A DNA stretch of 64,000 bases from Callorhinus ursinus (GCF_003265705.1 NW_020312827.1:17633407-17697406), one strand, 5' to 3'. Positions 23,749 through 36,482 are shown, numbered from the stretch's first letter. Translations and numbers: made by a program. The notes: generated from the letters alone by a model not told the origin.

Positions 23749-23940
23749 TGGGTGCCTGGGTGGCTCAGTTGGTTAACCGACTGCCTTCGGCCCAGGTCAT
23801 GATCCTGGAGTCCTGGGATCAAGTCCCACATCGGGCTCCCTGCTCAGCAGGGAGTCTGCTTCTCCCTCTGACCCTCTTCCCTCTTGTGCTATCTCTCATT
23901 CTCTCTCTCTCAAATAAATAAATAAAATCTTTAAAAGAAA
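23749..23940 (+). mobile_element. CAN SINE, sense
   Basis: It contains 'gggtgcctgggtggctcagt', 'tgggatcaagtcccacatcg', 'tctgaccctcttccctcttg' and an 'aaataaataaataaaatctt' tail. The short duplication ggcaaaat is at 23741-23748 and 23941-23948. CpG sites in the head are partly decayed to CA or TG. Confidence 0.93.
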
Positions 23941-24029
23941 GGCAAAATATTAATAATTTTTAAAAGTATGTAATCTTATCACTACTTTAGATTAATATAT
24001 GTGGAGAAATTAATTTCACTTAGGTAGCT

Positions 24030-24220
24030 AACTTTTATTTCAGTGGTAACTAATACTCTTTTCCTTAGCACTTTTTATAATTAACTCATTTTGTTCCAGT
24101 GCTAACTGTATTGTGCTTATTTCCCAGAGAAGAAATCTGAAGCTAAATAGTTTCAGTAGATTGTGAATCAAAGCCAGACCTTGTTTGAAGACCAAGATAA
24201 TTTCTGTTGTAGCACTTTGC
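24030..24220 (-). repeat. Probable MIR fragment, antisense
   Basis: The order 'ttccttagcactttttataa', 'ttaactcattttgttccagt', 'atttcccagagaagaaatct' and 'gaatcaaagccagaccttgt' resembles reversed MIR. It is very diverged. Confidence 0.4.
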
Positions 24221-24504
24221 TTCAAAAAGCAATAAGCCCTAAGAAGTTACTGACATATATGTATTTTTAGTTTGTTTCAGAAATTGAACTTCAATATCAC
24301 ATAAAATGCATCTCTTGTATCTGCCTCAGCATGATTATATTTAAAAAAAAGCATAGTCCAAATTGGATTTAAAAAAAATCTATAAAGATGTTGCAAACTT
24401 CACACATATTCATGCACTGATAACTCAGTAATCATGTTATTTCTTATTTTCCTAAAGAAAAGAAGGAAGAAAAGAATAATAGGAGAAAAAAATGAAGATT
24501 AACT

Positions 24505-24680
24505 GATAACCTACCATTTCTGTGCTGGGCACTTTCATGTATGTCATCCAATTTATACTCCAAGCACAATTTTAAGTTGGAGTATCCCCATTTAGAGATG
24601 AGGAAGCTGAAGGTCAGAAAATTTAGTGCAGTTCCAAAGCTTGGATTTAAAATCAATTCTGATTTCAAAACTTTTGCTTT
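24505..24680 (-). repeat. MIR element, antisense
   Basis: The phrases 'ctgtgctgggcactttcatg', 'gtatccccatttagagatga', 'ggaagctgaaggtcagaaaa' and 'gcttggatttaaaatcaatt' follow reversed MIR order with good spacing. Confidence 0.7.
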
Positions 24681-25849
24681 ATCTAAATCTTGAAATATGA
24701 GTGAATTTGCATGAATATTTAGTGTTGGAGGAAATCACAGAGAAATCTCGTCCAAAGATATTTATTACATTTACACCTTTTATAAAGTTTCAAGCCAAAT
24801 GATTCTCAAAAGGAGAAAATGTACTTCAGATGATGATTAAGAACTCACTTTTTGGCAAAACACTAAAGTTTTCTTCTGAAATGTTCTGTTGTATCGTGCT
24901 TCAAAATATACACTTCTTCAAATGCTCCATTCACATTTTAAAAGTAGGTCTGTAAATTCTTAATTTTTGTTCTGCACCTCAGAAAGATGCTTTGACATGC
25001 ATTATATCAAGACTGTGGATTTCTAGATTCATTTTATGGTTAAACAATAAAGAAAACATTACATCCCAATTTTCAGAGTCTTCCAAAATTACTGCTTTGA
25101 TCAAGATATCCTTTCAACCTCTAGTTCAAGGGGAGTAAATCAGGGCAGCCTTCCTTCGGTTTCTCTGCCATTACAATTTAGCCTTGACCTTGGATGACCC
25201 ATTTTTAGGGCATAAGGACAACTAAGCAGGGGTCTCATTTAATGAAAGGCAGAAGACTGTGATAAAGTCCACATGGGATAAAAATGGGAGGAGAGTTGAC
25301 ATTTTTACAGAATAATGATGATTAGTAAAAACAGACTCTCTCCCCTTCCCCGTGTTTCATTTTGTGCACGGATTCAAGGCTAGGACCCATGATCTTATTC
25401 TTAAATTTATTATCTATAGACAGAAATATAGCAAAAACTTTCATCACAAATGTATCTCATTACGGGAAAATTCTGCCCTTTTGAAATGCTACATTATCAA
25501 AGAAAAAAGCTGAAATAACAGATAACCTGGACTTCCGGTGCAGCCTCAGGCTAAGGTTGTTGGAATTAGCAAAATGTTACGGGTTGAGCTGAGAATCAGC
25601 TTTCACAGATGCATCAAGGACAGTGCAAGAGGCATATTTAGAGAGGTTTGGATTGTGCATTCCTCATATGTTTAAACACACCCAATTAAAACATCATTAT
25701 AAATATGGCGGTGTGTGTGGAAGATGGTGGTATGGGTATTTTTCTGCTTTCACTGTAGCATCTCAGACCTGGTGAGAGATTCCTCGTGTTGTTGAAACAG
25801 TGCTTATCTCCATCTCTGCTACCAGGGCCACTCTCTTTCTCTCTTTCCC
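24681..25849. other. Unassigned DNA
   Basis: No element was recognised over about 1.2 kb. Short open frames lack any support. Confidence 0.45.
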
Positions 25850-26120
25850 TCTATTTTTTTAAGCCACTTTATTGAGGTGTGATTGATATAAAAACAAAGC
25901 TGTTCATATTTAATGTATACCATTTGATGAGTTTAGAAATAAGTATACATCTATGAAACCATCACTATACTATGCCATCTATAACCTCTAAAAGTTTTTT
26001 CCCCTTCTTATTTATTATTATTATTCTTTGTGTTTGCATGTGTATGTGTGTATGTCTGCGTATGTATGTGATGAGAACACTTTACTTAATACCTACCTCC
26101 TTAACAATGGCTACTCTTTG
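25850..26120 (-). repeat. Old L1 (L1M-type) 3' fragment, antisense
   Basis: The phrases 'actttattgaggtgtgattg', 'catatttaatgtataccatt', 'tgatgagtttagaaataagt', 'gaaaccatcactatactatg' and 'ctaaaagttttttccccttc' are the reverse complement of an old L1 3'UTR. A 'tgtatgtgtgtatgt' stretch lies near its end. Confidence 0.75.
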
Positions 26121-26800
26121 TAAATTTCATTGTGTGGCCAATAGTTAGCCAAGTTAAAAAGTTGTCTCATTCTTTTCACTTGGTTTAGTACCATTTCTGC
26201 AGTGGGTCTTCTCTGTTGGGCATTGATGTTCAGTGCAATGAAACTCATCCTTTGTGCCCACATGCATCTTTCCCAGATCTCCTGTGGCTGACTTCTCCAA
26301 TATTGCTCTTCCAGCCAGGTCACTGGCCAATCAGCCAAGCCAATGGGACCATGCCAACAGTGTGTTACATATAACACAGGACCCTTGCTAGTGGCCATAT
26401 ATCAATTAACTCTCCCTTATCAGGCATTAATATACTGTTACCTCCACTTGCTTTGAAACAGCATCCTCAGAATCTACTCCTGGATTCCTTGGCATACATG
26501 CTGGCCAGTCCTCCTGCTCCTTGGCAAGTAACTTCTTCCTTCCTGTAATAGGCCCTGCAAGTCCTCAGTTGATTTCTGAGATGTGACTCTGATTATGAAT
26601 ATGCTGTCCAGGAGGTGAGATGGTAACAGATCCCTAGGAGAGTAAATGTTGTCCTGAAAGGCACTGGCATATTTGAGCCTTTTGTGTAATCATCAAGCAA
26701 AAGGGAGGACTATTTTTTCCAGTAAGGGGCATGGGCTACTTCAACAGGCCCAGAGGGTTTGGGAGAAACTGGAGATTCAAGGTCATTGAGTATAAAAAGT
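26111..26800 (-). pseudogene. Endogenous retrovirus (ERVL-like) pol remnant, antisense
   Basis: A 95-codon minus-strand open frame at 26111-26398 has the look of a retroviral pol segment near the RNase H to integrase junction: a Trp-rich part (residues about 20-45) followed by a basic, Gln/Arg-rich part. The reading is open for only that short length and is interrupted on both sides, so no functional polymerase remains. ERVL-related LTRs (MLT1, MLT2) elsewhere in the window fit the class, but none is adjacent. The rightward extent is a guess, and the assignment is by pattern memory, not alignment. Confidence 0.4.
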
Positions 26801-27590
26801 TCTCCTTCCCAGATATCTCTGTATCTAGTCTCAAAGTCCTCTCTTTTCCTATCAGAGCCCCAAATTTGGCATGGTAGACTTGCCCTGGCTGAGAATTTAG
26901 CATCTCTGATCTTTAGTTGTGCCTGATCTTCAGCTATGTGTGGTCTCTTCCTGCAGGAGATGGATTCTCACTCAGTGAGTCTAAGGAGTCTTGACTCTCA
27001 CCCTATGTTTTCGGTTGTTGATTAATAGATCTTGTTATTCTTATTGTTTTTTTTTTTCTTTTCATGGAGTCAGTGATTCATAGAGATAGCCACCCAGTTC
27101 CATATATGGTTGCTCTTCCTGCTTCATCTCCCATTAGACACAAAATACTGCACCAGCCAATGCATTGTTTTCCACCTGTTCCCATCCCAGCACACATGGG
27201 AAAGTTCTAGCTTAGAAATCACACAGCGGCAACATGTAAGGGATGAAAAGACTATTGAAATTCCTCTCACAGCCAGTAAGGGGACCATGATTGCTATCTA
27301 TCCAGCAAGAAATCAATTCCAGAATCCCATCCTTAATGTCTGCCATCTACTTCAGGCACTAACTGTCTTAGGTCAGGGTTCCTAAAAGTAGGGTTTGGAT
27401 CAGTGAATCTTATTTAAATGATTTATTCAAGGAGTGTTCTCAGGAAAGGAATGAAGGAAGCAGAATAGGACGGGGGGGGAAGCTAAAGAGTAATGTGGTC
27501 TTGGCTGGAGCTTGGCTTTAGTATGATCCTATGAGAAACTAACTCTGGAGCATGTATTACAACACAATCTTCCCACGTTTTGTATGCCCT
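26801..27590. other. Unassigned DNA, possibly degraded retroviral internal sequence
   Basis: GC content is slightly higher than in the surroundings. It may continue the antisense retroviral remnant to the left, but I find no readable domain. A T-run lies near 27048-27058. Confidence 0.3.
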
Positions 27591-27597
27591 AGGGATC

Positions 27598-27790
27598 ATC
27601 AAAATTTTTTGGTAAAAATATAAGTAATGGTTTAGGCTTTTGGGGCCATTTAGTATCTGTTGCAGCTACTCTGCCATCGTAGTGTGAAAAAACAGTGTGT
27701 AAACAAATGAGCTTGGCTATGTTCCAGTTATTCATGGAAACGGGTGATGGCTTGGATTTCAGCTACAGGCTAGCTGCAGGTTGCTGTATC
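27598..27790 (+). repeat. hAT-type DNA transposon fossil
   Basis: The phrases 'aatggtttaggcttttgggg', 'ccatttagtatctgttgcag', 'ctactctgccatcgtagtgt', 'gtgtaaacaaatgagcttgg' and 'ctatgttccagttattcatg' follow a widespread mammalian MER-class hAT element. I do not commit to a subfamily name. Confidence 0.6.
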
Positions 27791-27949
27791 TTGCTGTAGG
27801 GAAAAATGGCTCTCATTTGGCTGAAGAAAATTTTCCAAAGTAGAGTGCAACTGTGAGTCGTGATGGTCCAACATGCCAGCAGAGGACAGTTGCCAGTATA
27901 CTGGCAATAAAGGGCATTTAGGTAGGACACCATCAATATCCACTGTAGG

Positions 27950-28210
27950 TGGAATATCAAGGAAGACTTACAGGAGACAGTGGCAACTGACCTGATTCTT
28001 TAAGGAGAGCTAATGAAGTAACAACATGAGTAAAAATGCAAAGGCAGGTTGCAGTGTCACGCATTCAGAGAACTAAAATCATTTTGGAATTAAATGTGAA
28101 CAGTGAAAAATGAAGCTGGAGAGATAGATAAGAAATAGGTTGTGGCAGGCATTATATATTATACTAAGAACATTGTACTTTGTAGGAAATGAGGAGCATT
28201 GGTGAATTTC
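27950..28210 (+). repeat. Unclassified mammalian repeat, copy 3 (5' part)
   Basis: The blocks 'aaggaagacttacaggagac', 'acatgagtaaaaatgcaaag', 'cattcagagaactaaaatca', 'gaagctggagagatagataa' and 'acattgtactttgtaggaaa' match in order the 5' half of the family seen at 13.6 and 35.5 kb. Confidence 0.45.
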
Positions 28211-31201
28211 AAGTAGAGGTAGGATGGTCTCTGCAGTGAACATGCAGGAGCCACAATCTTTTGTTGCTAAGCCCATCTATCTATATAGAGATTTTTAATC
28301 ATATAATATCTGTAGCACTTCATGAAACTTGCTTGCTTTAATTCCCTTTTAGACCCACTGTGTGATGACTTAGATCCGGCTTTGATGCTGCCTGCTGATG
28401 GTGGCATATATCCTCAAAGTGACTTTCCAACAGGGAAGTAGGATTTGCATCTTTGATCAGTATGCTTTTTTTCTCCCTGGCTTCCTGTGGAATACAGCAG
28501 ATGTTTGAAAGGTGTTTCTCTAGATGTCAGGGTAAAGTTTATGACCATGAGATGTAGGCTTTTGCTATTGCTCAGTGAAGCCAACTGGTCTACATTTTAA
28601 ATTACACCTTGGTCTACTTAGTTCCATGTTTGCAAATAACCAAATTCATTTTGTACCAAATATCAGAGAACTACCTGTTCAAATCAGAGATTGTCATAAT
28701 GTATACAGCCTCTTATGATCTTTTTGGAAAACAAAATACCAACAAAGACACCCCTCCATATATTTTTGTGATTTTCTTGCCTAAACCCTTCATTTTTCAC
28801 TATTTCATCCAAGACCAAAGGAGGGAACTAGCCACTAACATCCTTTTAGAAATGCTCTTTTGTGTATATGTAGGCTGGTTTAGAATGGCAATACCCCCAG
28901 AAGGGAGAGCAAATAAGAGCTGTGTTGATATCTTAAGCTTAAGGTGACGATTTGAACCAGCATAGTCTCAGTGAGAGAATGTCTAAAAAAGTCAACTCTC
29001 TAGAAAATGGATCATATAGGTAACAGGTGGGGCCTTTGAAAAGTAGATCAAAGACTGATTTTTTTAGTATTTTCCAAATATCTACAAAAAATTATTACCA
29101 TTCACAATAAGAAACAATAAACTTCACTTTAATAAAGAAATTGCATTTTTGAGTCTGAATCTGTTCACTGGTTAAAAAAAAAAAGTCTATATGCACAAGC
29201 ATGTGGCAGGCATGTGCACTAAAAAGTTATTAACATGGTTCTAATATTTATGTAATAATTTTACTCCAAAAAGATGACTTCAGGTTGTTTATATTGTATG
29301 TTAGAAAGGGAAAATTTTTATTAGCTGTTCTTTAGGAGCCTAGAGGTCCTATAAAATTCCGACCTATAACAACAATATGTTGCTCAGACATTCGTCCCCC
29401 AGCCACTAAACTGTTGTTTCTGGAATAAACAATGAAGTTTTCTCCTTCACTAGGGCAGTGCAGTACTAGAATCATGTATATTGATAGAGAAGAGGGTTTT
29501 TAGTGACCAAAATCAGGCATTTTCTGGGAGTTATAGATTACATTTATAAATTTGCATGGAATGGCAAGGTTGTGAGGAGCAAAGTAGGGCATTTTTAGAG
29601 AATATATAATAGGTAAAAAATTACAAAACGTAACTAAAATTATACATCACTTTTCCTGATGGCCATATAAAATAATAAATGCTATTTAATGCTCACAATA
29701 GGGGAAAATATTTTTACTTTCATGTCTCCATTCAGCATCCATAGCTCTGTAGAGGTAAGGTAACTTGAACCCTACTGTAGATTGAAGATTGAGGCAACTT
29801 TATTAATACCAAAATAGTCAAAATGAGAAAATCTGCATTCACGTGAAGCAGCAACCTCAATTCTTCCCCCAGTCCTCAGGCCTATTCCAGTGTAGCACCA
29901 AACATGGCAGCTGGCTGCTAACTTACAGGGAAGCATAGTGAATTTATGGCATATAGATCACTACACAGTTCTCTTTAATAAGCAGTGTTCCTTCCCCCAG
30001 TGACCTATCCAAGTTCTTGGTCTTAAACCCCTTCCATGGACATCTTATTCTCCGCCCCCACCGCCCTCCGTCAATCAGGGGATTAACTTCCAAAGCCCAG
30101 TGTGCTTGGCTTTGAATTTTTTTTTTTTGACCTATTGCAGTAGAATCAACTACACATCTCCTTTTCATCTATTTCTATTTCCATCTCCATAGAGAATCCC
30201 CTGGATATGATTTTATGTATGTATATAGCTAAATTAACCATTAGTCTTCACCCATTCTTTTATGGAAAAAGTACATTTTCAGTATAAACCCAAGTAAGTG
30301 AGCCAAAATAGTTATAGAACTATGTCTAGCAACATAGTCTAGTGGGCCACCTGTCATTATAATTACTGATATCTGAAAAAGAGAGGGGCTAGTCTGAGTC
30401 ATGAGTTACTTGGCTGTAAGCTGTGTCAAGTTTAAGAGAAAAGGTGGAGGCAGGAAAGAAAGAATCGTTGCTCCATTTCTGCTCAAGAACCACATAAACC
30501 ACATTTTAGTCAATTAACTTTTTCAAACTTTTGCTGGCTTATATGACATTCATTTTTTTTCCTTTACTGTGGACATTTCTAAAGCTGAGATCCTAATCCT
30601 TAATTACTGAAAAGCAAAACAGGATTTTATCATTGCAGTCATCATTGGAATGATTCCTAAAGAGACCATTTTGAAGCCCAAGTTTTGCCACTGGAGCTAG
30701 AAAAGAAGTAAAACTACCTCTCACCAAATATAACAGAAAAAAATAGTAAGAACCAAGTGTCAAGGGCATGAAAAATGTGAAGAGACAGGTTCCCACCTGC
30801 AGTATTCTAGCTCTGAATTGAAAAGTACATCATTCCCTACCTTTTCTAATAGGACCAAGGTCAACGGAAATGTGGTGTGTGATTATTAGCTAGGAAGAGA
30901 CTAGGATTTAGTGTCTAACTTTGGAAGAGCTGATAAAGTATTAATGTCCCTCCCTGCCCCCCAGGTATCCATCTGGACAATATGATATGCATGAGAGATT
31001 GATTGATTGGTGTTTTCTGATGAGAAAATAAATCTGTCTTTGTGTTTTGGGAGGGGACGGGAAGATGATACAAGAGAATAGCATGAGAGCTTTTAGTCTG
31101 AAGGGTTGGTTTTATGCTCTTTGGAGAGAGGGCTTTTGGAGTTGTACCTCTGACTAAATTTGTAGCACTGAAGATGACAGGGTATAAGAGATAGCTTTTT
31201 A
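28211..31201. other. Three kilobases of unassigned DNA
   Basis: No gene or confident repeat was recognised. The longest open frame (28609-28947, starting at TTG, not ATG) has no motif. A T-run is at about 30118-30128. Confidence 0.45.
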
Positions 31202-31390
31202 GGGGCAACTGGGTGGCTCAGTCGGTTAAACATCTGCCTTTGGCTCAGGTCATGATCCCGGGGACCTGGGATCAAGCCCTGAGTCAAGTGCAAGCTCTCT
31301 GCTCAGCAAGGAGTCTGCTTCTCCCTCTTCCTCTGCCCTTCCTTCCTGCTCATGCTCTCTCTCTCTCTCAAATAAAACTTAAAAAAAAAA
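31202..31390 (+). mobile_element. CAN SINE, sense, diverged
   Basis: It contains 'aggggcaactgggtggctca', 'atctgcctttggctcaggtc', 'atgatcccggggacctggga' and a CT tract ending 'caaataaaacttaaaaaaaa'. A weak flanking similarity (agctttttag and actctttttaaa) may be the decayed duplication. Confidence 0.88.
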
Positions 31391-31649
31391 TAACTCTTTT
31401 TAAACCTCATCCCCGCTGAGAACTTAGAAATGGCATCCCGAATGTTCTAGATCTGCCACTAATCTTATTTTTATAGAGGACACTGTTGGTGGAAGCAGCA
31501 AATAGTTTCCTAAGTAGACTTAGATGTGAGGATTGGGACAGGCCATGTCAGGGCAAAGAGCCATCTAAGGTAAGCCTTCATATGAATGTGGCATATGTAT
31601 ACCTATAGGCTGGTAAAACCTGGGGAAATATGGGTTACAAACATTATAA

Positions 31650-31893
31650 TAGAGATATTTTTTTCCCCCAAGTGAGGGGGGGAGGGAGAGAAAGGGAGAG
31701 AGAAAGGGAGAGAGGAAGAGAGGGAAAGAGAAAGTGTAGGAGGAGGTGCAGAGGGAGAAGTAGAGAGAATCTTAAGCAGATTCCATGCCTAGCATGGAGC
31801 TTGACGCCAGGCTCAATCTCATGACCCTGAGATAATGATGTGAGCCAAAATCAGGAGTTGGATGCTTAACTGACTGAGCCACCCAGGTGCCTC
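31650..31893 (-). mobile_element. Older CAN SINE, antisense, with GA-rich expansion
   Basis: A long purine tract at about 31670-31760 is followed by 'atgaccctgagataatgatg', 'ccaaaatcaggagttggatg' and 'ctgagccacccaggtgcctc'. The approximately 20-bp imperfect duplication at 31630-31649 and 31894-31914 shares 'acattataata'. The body belongs to the older subfamily. Its CT tract (GA on this strand) has expanded to about 90 bp. Confidence 0.88.
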
Positions 31894-31914
31894 AGGTTAC
31901 TGACATTATAATAA

Positions 31915-32937
31915 CATATTTACAGAACAAGGGGATTTATGAAGAAATTTCCTCAATTTAAATTCCCCTAGTTATAAACTGTTTCTACTTACTTTTATCT
32001 TTTCTTTTTAATTTTTTTTTTTTTTTTGAAGAAATAAGGGAAAACCAAAAATGAGACATAGATAAAACAGATTTCAAAACAAGAGCATCAGCTTTTGTGA
32101 TTCTCACCAACTTTCTTCATTACTGTCCCTACATATTTCGTTTCCACTGTTGGATCTCCTGGTTTTGACATTTAGTTCTACTCATTGCCTTCCATTCCGC
32201 TGCTTCTTAAGACCCAGCTTGACAAGGAAAAGGAGAGACAAAATATTTGACTTCTCCTACAACTTAGTCTATCATCTCAGAAAAATCTCTCAAGGATAAA
32301 CATTTTTCAACTGGTAAAATCCACATTTTAATTTAATTCTAACTAAGTCACTTAAACACTTTAAAAGTAGCCTTCGCATGAAACTGTATATACAAAGAGA
32401 AACCACCTAAATATGAAATATATGTGACTGATATTCAGACATTAAATTAGGATGAATAATTGAGGCTATAGCATGTTTCTTCTGAAAAGTTGCCAGTGGT
32501 AGGTCTGGTAGTGTCTTCTCATCAAAATATTGATGGAATACCGTGTCTATTTATGGATTTCATGACTTAAGGCAATAATAAAAACGTATGGTTTTCTGAA
32601 TTTAGCTCACAACATTGAGTCTGTTTAGTCTGAATCAGAAAGGGTGAGACAAAATTTAATAGTCATTCTTAAATATAATTTCTTTTTTGTTTCTTCTAAT
32701 AGAACAAACTGATATTTTTTTTTCCTTTGCAAACTTAACAATTTCCTTTGTAAACTTAAGAAAACCACTATCAACATGATGAACTTCTTCATAATGAACA
32801 TTCTTGGGTAATGGCTGAGGATTTTTTAATTGCCTCAGCTGGAGATTTTCAAGACATATATGAATGCTTTAAATTGTCTTTCCAGATGAACCAAATGGTC
32901 TTTCTCATTCCCTTCCAGGATCCATGATTGAATTATT
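31915..32937. other. Unassigned AT-rich DNA
   Basis: No gene or family was recognised. A T-run is near 32013-32027. Confidence 0.45.
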
Positions 32938-33065
32938 TTGTAAATTTATATTTTATATAGTATTTATAGTGTATATATAAAATATATACTATAGTATATA
33001 TTTTATATAGTATTTATATATTTTATATAGTATTTATATATATATTTTTTATGTATGTATATGTA
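32938..33065. repeat. AT-rich imperfect tandem repeats with palindromic core
   Basis: The unit 'attttatatagtatttata' occurs three times at about 32949, 33000 and 33021. A palindromic 'tatatactatagtatata' lies between the first two. The tract is essentially pure A/T with sparse G/C and could unwind readily. Confidence 0.8.
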
Positions 33066-33114
33066 GCGTTTGAGTAGTGGTCTTCAAAAGAACTTTTTGT
33101 GAAGATGGAAATAT

Positions 33115-33299
33115 CCTATATATGTGCTATCCAATGGTAGCCACTAGCTACATCTGGTTGTGGATTTCTTGAAATGTAGCTAGTTTGAGTGGAGAACCGA
33201 AATTTATTAATTTTAATAATTTATTAAATTTATTAATTTTAATTTAAATAGCTTACATATGACTAGTGGCTACCAAATTGGAAAGTACAGTTCTACAGA
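33115..33299. repeat. hAT-type MITE with long terminal inverted repeats
   Basis: The left part 'gctatccaatggtagccact' and 'agctacatctggttgtggat' is the near reverse complement of the right part 'catatgactagtggctacca' and 'aattggaaagtacag'. Between them lie 'gaaatgtagctagtttgagt' and an AT-rich core. This is a common mammalian MER/hAT fossil. The exact subfamily is uncertain. Confidence 0.65.
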
Positions 33300-35228
33300 T
33301 TGAATTTAGATTTTGGTTACATTTGGTCTTAGTTGATATAATTGGCTTTATGGAAATGATAATTTAAGCTTTAACACTGGAACAGAAGGAGAGTTAGCCT
33401 CTAGCGTTAGAGTCTGCATTCTCCTGTGACCTACATCAATTGATACATTTTGTTAATAAGGAATATTTATGGTTTTCTTTTCTCTTTCTAGATTTTGAGT
33501 GAAGAACTTACCTACCTATGGAAAATGTTGAATCTCCTTCCCGAGACAGATTCATAATATGTCCTGAAGATAATCTAAGGGAGTAGGATTGATAGGCATT
33601 GTTTAAACTGAAAAAATAAAGTTAATGTAAATCTTTGCCAGATAGTTTGGAATATGGGATGGTGATGTTTATGGATAAACTCTCCCCTTCAGCTTTAGTG
33701 ATGATACTATTTCACCAGCTATTAGAAAAAATTTTCCTCTCTCCACTTACCTTATAAGCAAAATCCACTAACTGGGCCCAATTCACTTCTCTTGGGATAT
33801 AGAATGATCCAAAAGGACTTCCTTTATTATTTTTCGTGCTGTCTCTGCAAAAGTTGTACTCAGAGAACCAGAGACATTGATTTGGTATAGAAACTACTGG
33901 AGAGTGGAATCAAATGACATTCTTCTCCATGCTCCAGTTGGAGAACGTGTTCATCCCCTTTCTCTCCTCTTCTACACATACATCTCCCACATGGTATTCA
34001 GTATTCACTTTTGAAATATTGCACCCTTTATACCAGCAGCTTATTATCTTTTATACTTTAGAAAGTTCTGAAATTTTACCCTATGGTGTTCAGAAGTTCA
34101 GAAGTTATGATTAGAATTTTTGTTTTTCTTTCTGTCACTCTGGGCTTAGAGCAAAGTACCTTGGATAAATGTTGACTTAGATATAGCTACTTCTTAAAGT
34201 GCTTTACTTTCTGTGTCCCAACTTTTTAAAGCAAATATAGGAAACAACACAAGTGAAACAACTTCTTCATGATGTGCCATGGTTTCGAAATCAATAGCAC
34301 TTCAATTGCCAAACAGATTTTTTAAACTTTAATGAAGAATGGATTAGTTGGTGGAATGGGTGAAATTCAAGCCTCTATCATTAGTTCTATTCCAAGGTCC
34401 TTACAATATCACTGTCACTGTTTCTGGTGCCTGGTGTTTCAGTATCCCACATTTTTAAGTGAGAAGTATCTACATTGTTTCAAAGTAAAAGGCTATCTTT
34501 TCATGATCACATATTCTTGCTCATTTCATCAGAAATCCAGACATTGCTACAGTCACTTCTGTTCAATAAAGATTGTTTGCAAGAGAATTAGATTGAATTT
34601 TGAGTGAGTAGGAGGTCAGTGACACTTTGTCTCTCCGATTTGATCTTCTGTTGTCCTAAAAATACTTAAACTAGTTCCAGACACCAATGAAAGTTAACAT
34701 TTATACAATAAACAGTGAATTTTGTAAGGAAGCTGGCCTTCTGCCTATGCAATCTTGAAATGAGTTTAGTTACATAAACAAGAATAGCCTAAAAACCAGG
34801 TATGAGTTCAATGTTCTATTGTTTTAATTTGGATCTAGTTGAACTTTATCACTTTTATCGCCAAAAGACCAACAAACTACATTTTAATATATAATAATCA
34901 CATAATTTTTCATGTGTTTGCTTAATGAAAGGGTAGTAGTTGAAATCAACAGTTCTAAATTCCCTACAGCTGATTTTTTATCACCTGTGAGTCATCTGAT
35001 CCAGCCAAGAGGATTTCTATAAGTGGGATCCTCACAAGAAATAAAGAAAGAGTTGTCATTTCTGGCTCTCTTTGTGTGATTTTCATCTATTCATTCATGG
35101 AAGAGATATCTAAAGAAAACATTCTATAGCATAAGACTCTAATACTGTGAAAAGAGATAAAAACATTTTTGTCTTCATCGGTATTTCATTGTAAGAGAAG
35201 ATGATATAAACAATACACACACACAGAG
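33300..35228. other. Unassigned DNA
   Basis: About 1.9 kb without a gene or a repeat I can name. A 91-codon plus-strand open frame at 34332-34607 has no recognisable motif. Confidence 0.45.
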
Positions 35229-35264
35229 AGATAGATAGAGTTAGATGATAGATAGATGATAGAT

Positions 35265-35310
<46 letters not shown>
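35229..35310. repeat. (GATA)n microsatellite
   Basis: The first half is interrupted by 'gatgata' units. The second half, about 35266-35310, is a nearly perfect GATA array. Tetranucleotide arrays of this length are typically polymorphic. Confidence 0.95.
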
Positions 35311-35939
35311 AAATAAAATATATAACATCAGTTTGCAATAGTGCTATGAAGAAAAAATAAAGCAAGGAAGAAGATAGACTGTATGTACCCTGAAGGTGGT
35401 GACGGCATGGTGACTAGGAAATTCTTCTTTGTGAAAGTGACACAGACATGAATGAGGAGGGGATGGCAGGTCTATAGACACCCAGAAGGAGACTGTTCCA
35501 GGCAGCAAATAGCAATTGCAAAGGTCCCAAATGGAAGCATGTCTGGCATTGATACAGCAAGGAGGCTGATGTGGCTGAAGCTTGACTGAACAATGCAGAT
35601 AGTATTAGGTGATGAGGTCAGAGAGATGAATAGGGGAGAAGTGGTCGGAAGGTTATGAGGAGTCTTGTTAATGCTTATAGGGACTTTGGCCTTTACTCTG
35701 AGTAAGATGGGGAGATTTCGGAAATTTTGAGCAGAATAAAGCCATGATCTGACTTCTGATCTAATAAGCTAATTCTGTATGCTGTGTTCATAATAAACTG
35801 TCACAGAACCATTGCAGAAATTATTACAGTAAAATTTTGGCAAAAGATAATAATTGTTCGGACACAGGCTATAGTGTTTAAATGCATTGAGATTCCAAAT
35901 ATATTGAGAAAATAGAGGAAATTTTAAATAGCTGATACA

Positions 35940-36134
35940 GGGGCGCCTGGGTGGCTCAGTCTTTAAGCGTCTGCCTTCGGCTCAGGTCATGATCCCAGGG
36001 TCCTGGGATCGAGCCCCGCATCGGGCTCCCTGCTCAGCAGGAAGCCTGCTTCTCCCTCTCCCACTCCCCCTGCTTGTGTTCCCTCTCTCTCTGTCTCTCT
36101 CTCTGTCAAATAAATAAATAAAATCTTTGAAAAA
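35940..36134 (+). mobile_element. CAN SINE, sense, with target duplication
   Basis: The head 'ggggcgcctgggtggctcag' is followed by 'tctttaagcgtctgccttcg', 'gggatcgagccccgcatcgg' and 'cactccccctgcttgtgttc', with tail 'aaataaataaataaaatctt'. The perfect 14-bp duplication aaatagctgataca is at 35926-35939 and 36135-36148. The 'gcttgtgttccctct' variant and the shortened 'cagtctttaagcg' A-box region are shared with the copy at 58910. Confidence 0.95.
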
Positions 36135-36460
36135 AAATAGCTGATACATTTTAAGTGTGGTGTTAGCCAAGGGGCTGATCCAAGGTTATTTTTTTTTTTT
36201 TTTTGACCTGTTATCTATGCAGTGCTTCGCAGACAGCCAACTATGGATGTTTCTGGTAGGACAGATATATGAATCTGTAGTCAAGAGGAGAAGTCCAGGC
36301 TGGAGAGTTAAAAGTGAGAATCCTCTACTTTTTTTAAATTTGTGAGACCAGGTGAGAGCTTTCTGAGCTAGTAAGTATAGGAGCAAAGAGGAGAGGCCCA
36401 CAATCACTCCCTGGGTCACTCCAACCTTTAAAAGTTCAGAAAATCAGGAGCCATAAGCAA

Positions 36461-36482
36461 AAAAAAAAAAAAAAAAAAAAAA
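36461..36482 (+). repeat. Poly-A run
   Basis: About 22 consecutive A bases without an obvious retroposon body attached. Confidence 0.9.

Noticed and set aside
25180..25220. 'gccttgaccttggatgaccc' as a MIR core
   Set aside because: Only a short word matches. The flanking MIR blocks are absent.
28609..28947. 112-codon plus-strand ORF
   Set aside because: It starts at TTG, has no motif and shows AT-driven composition like its surroundings.
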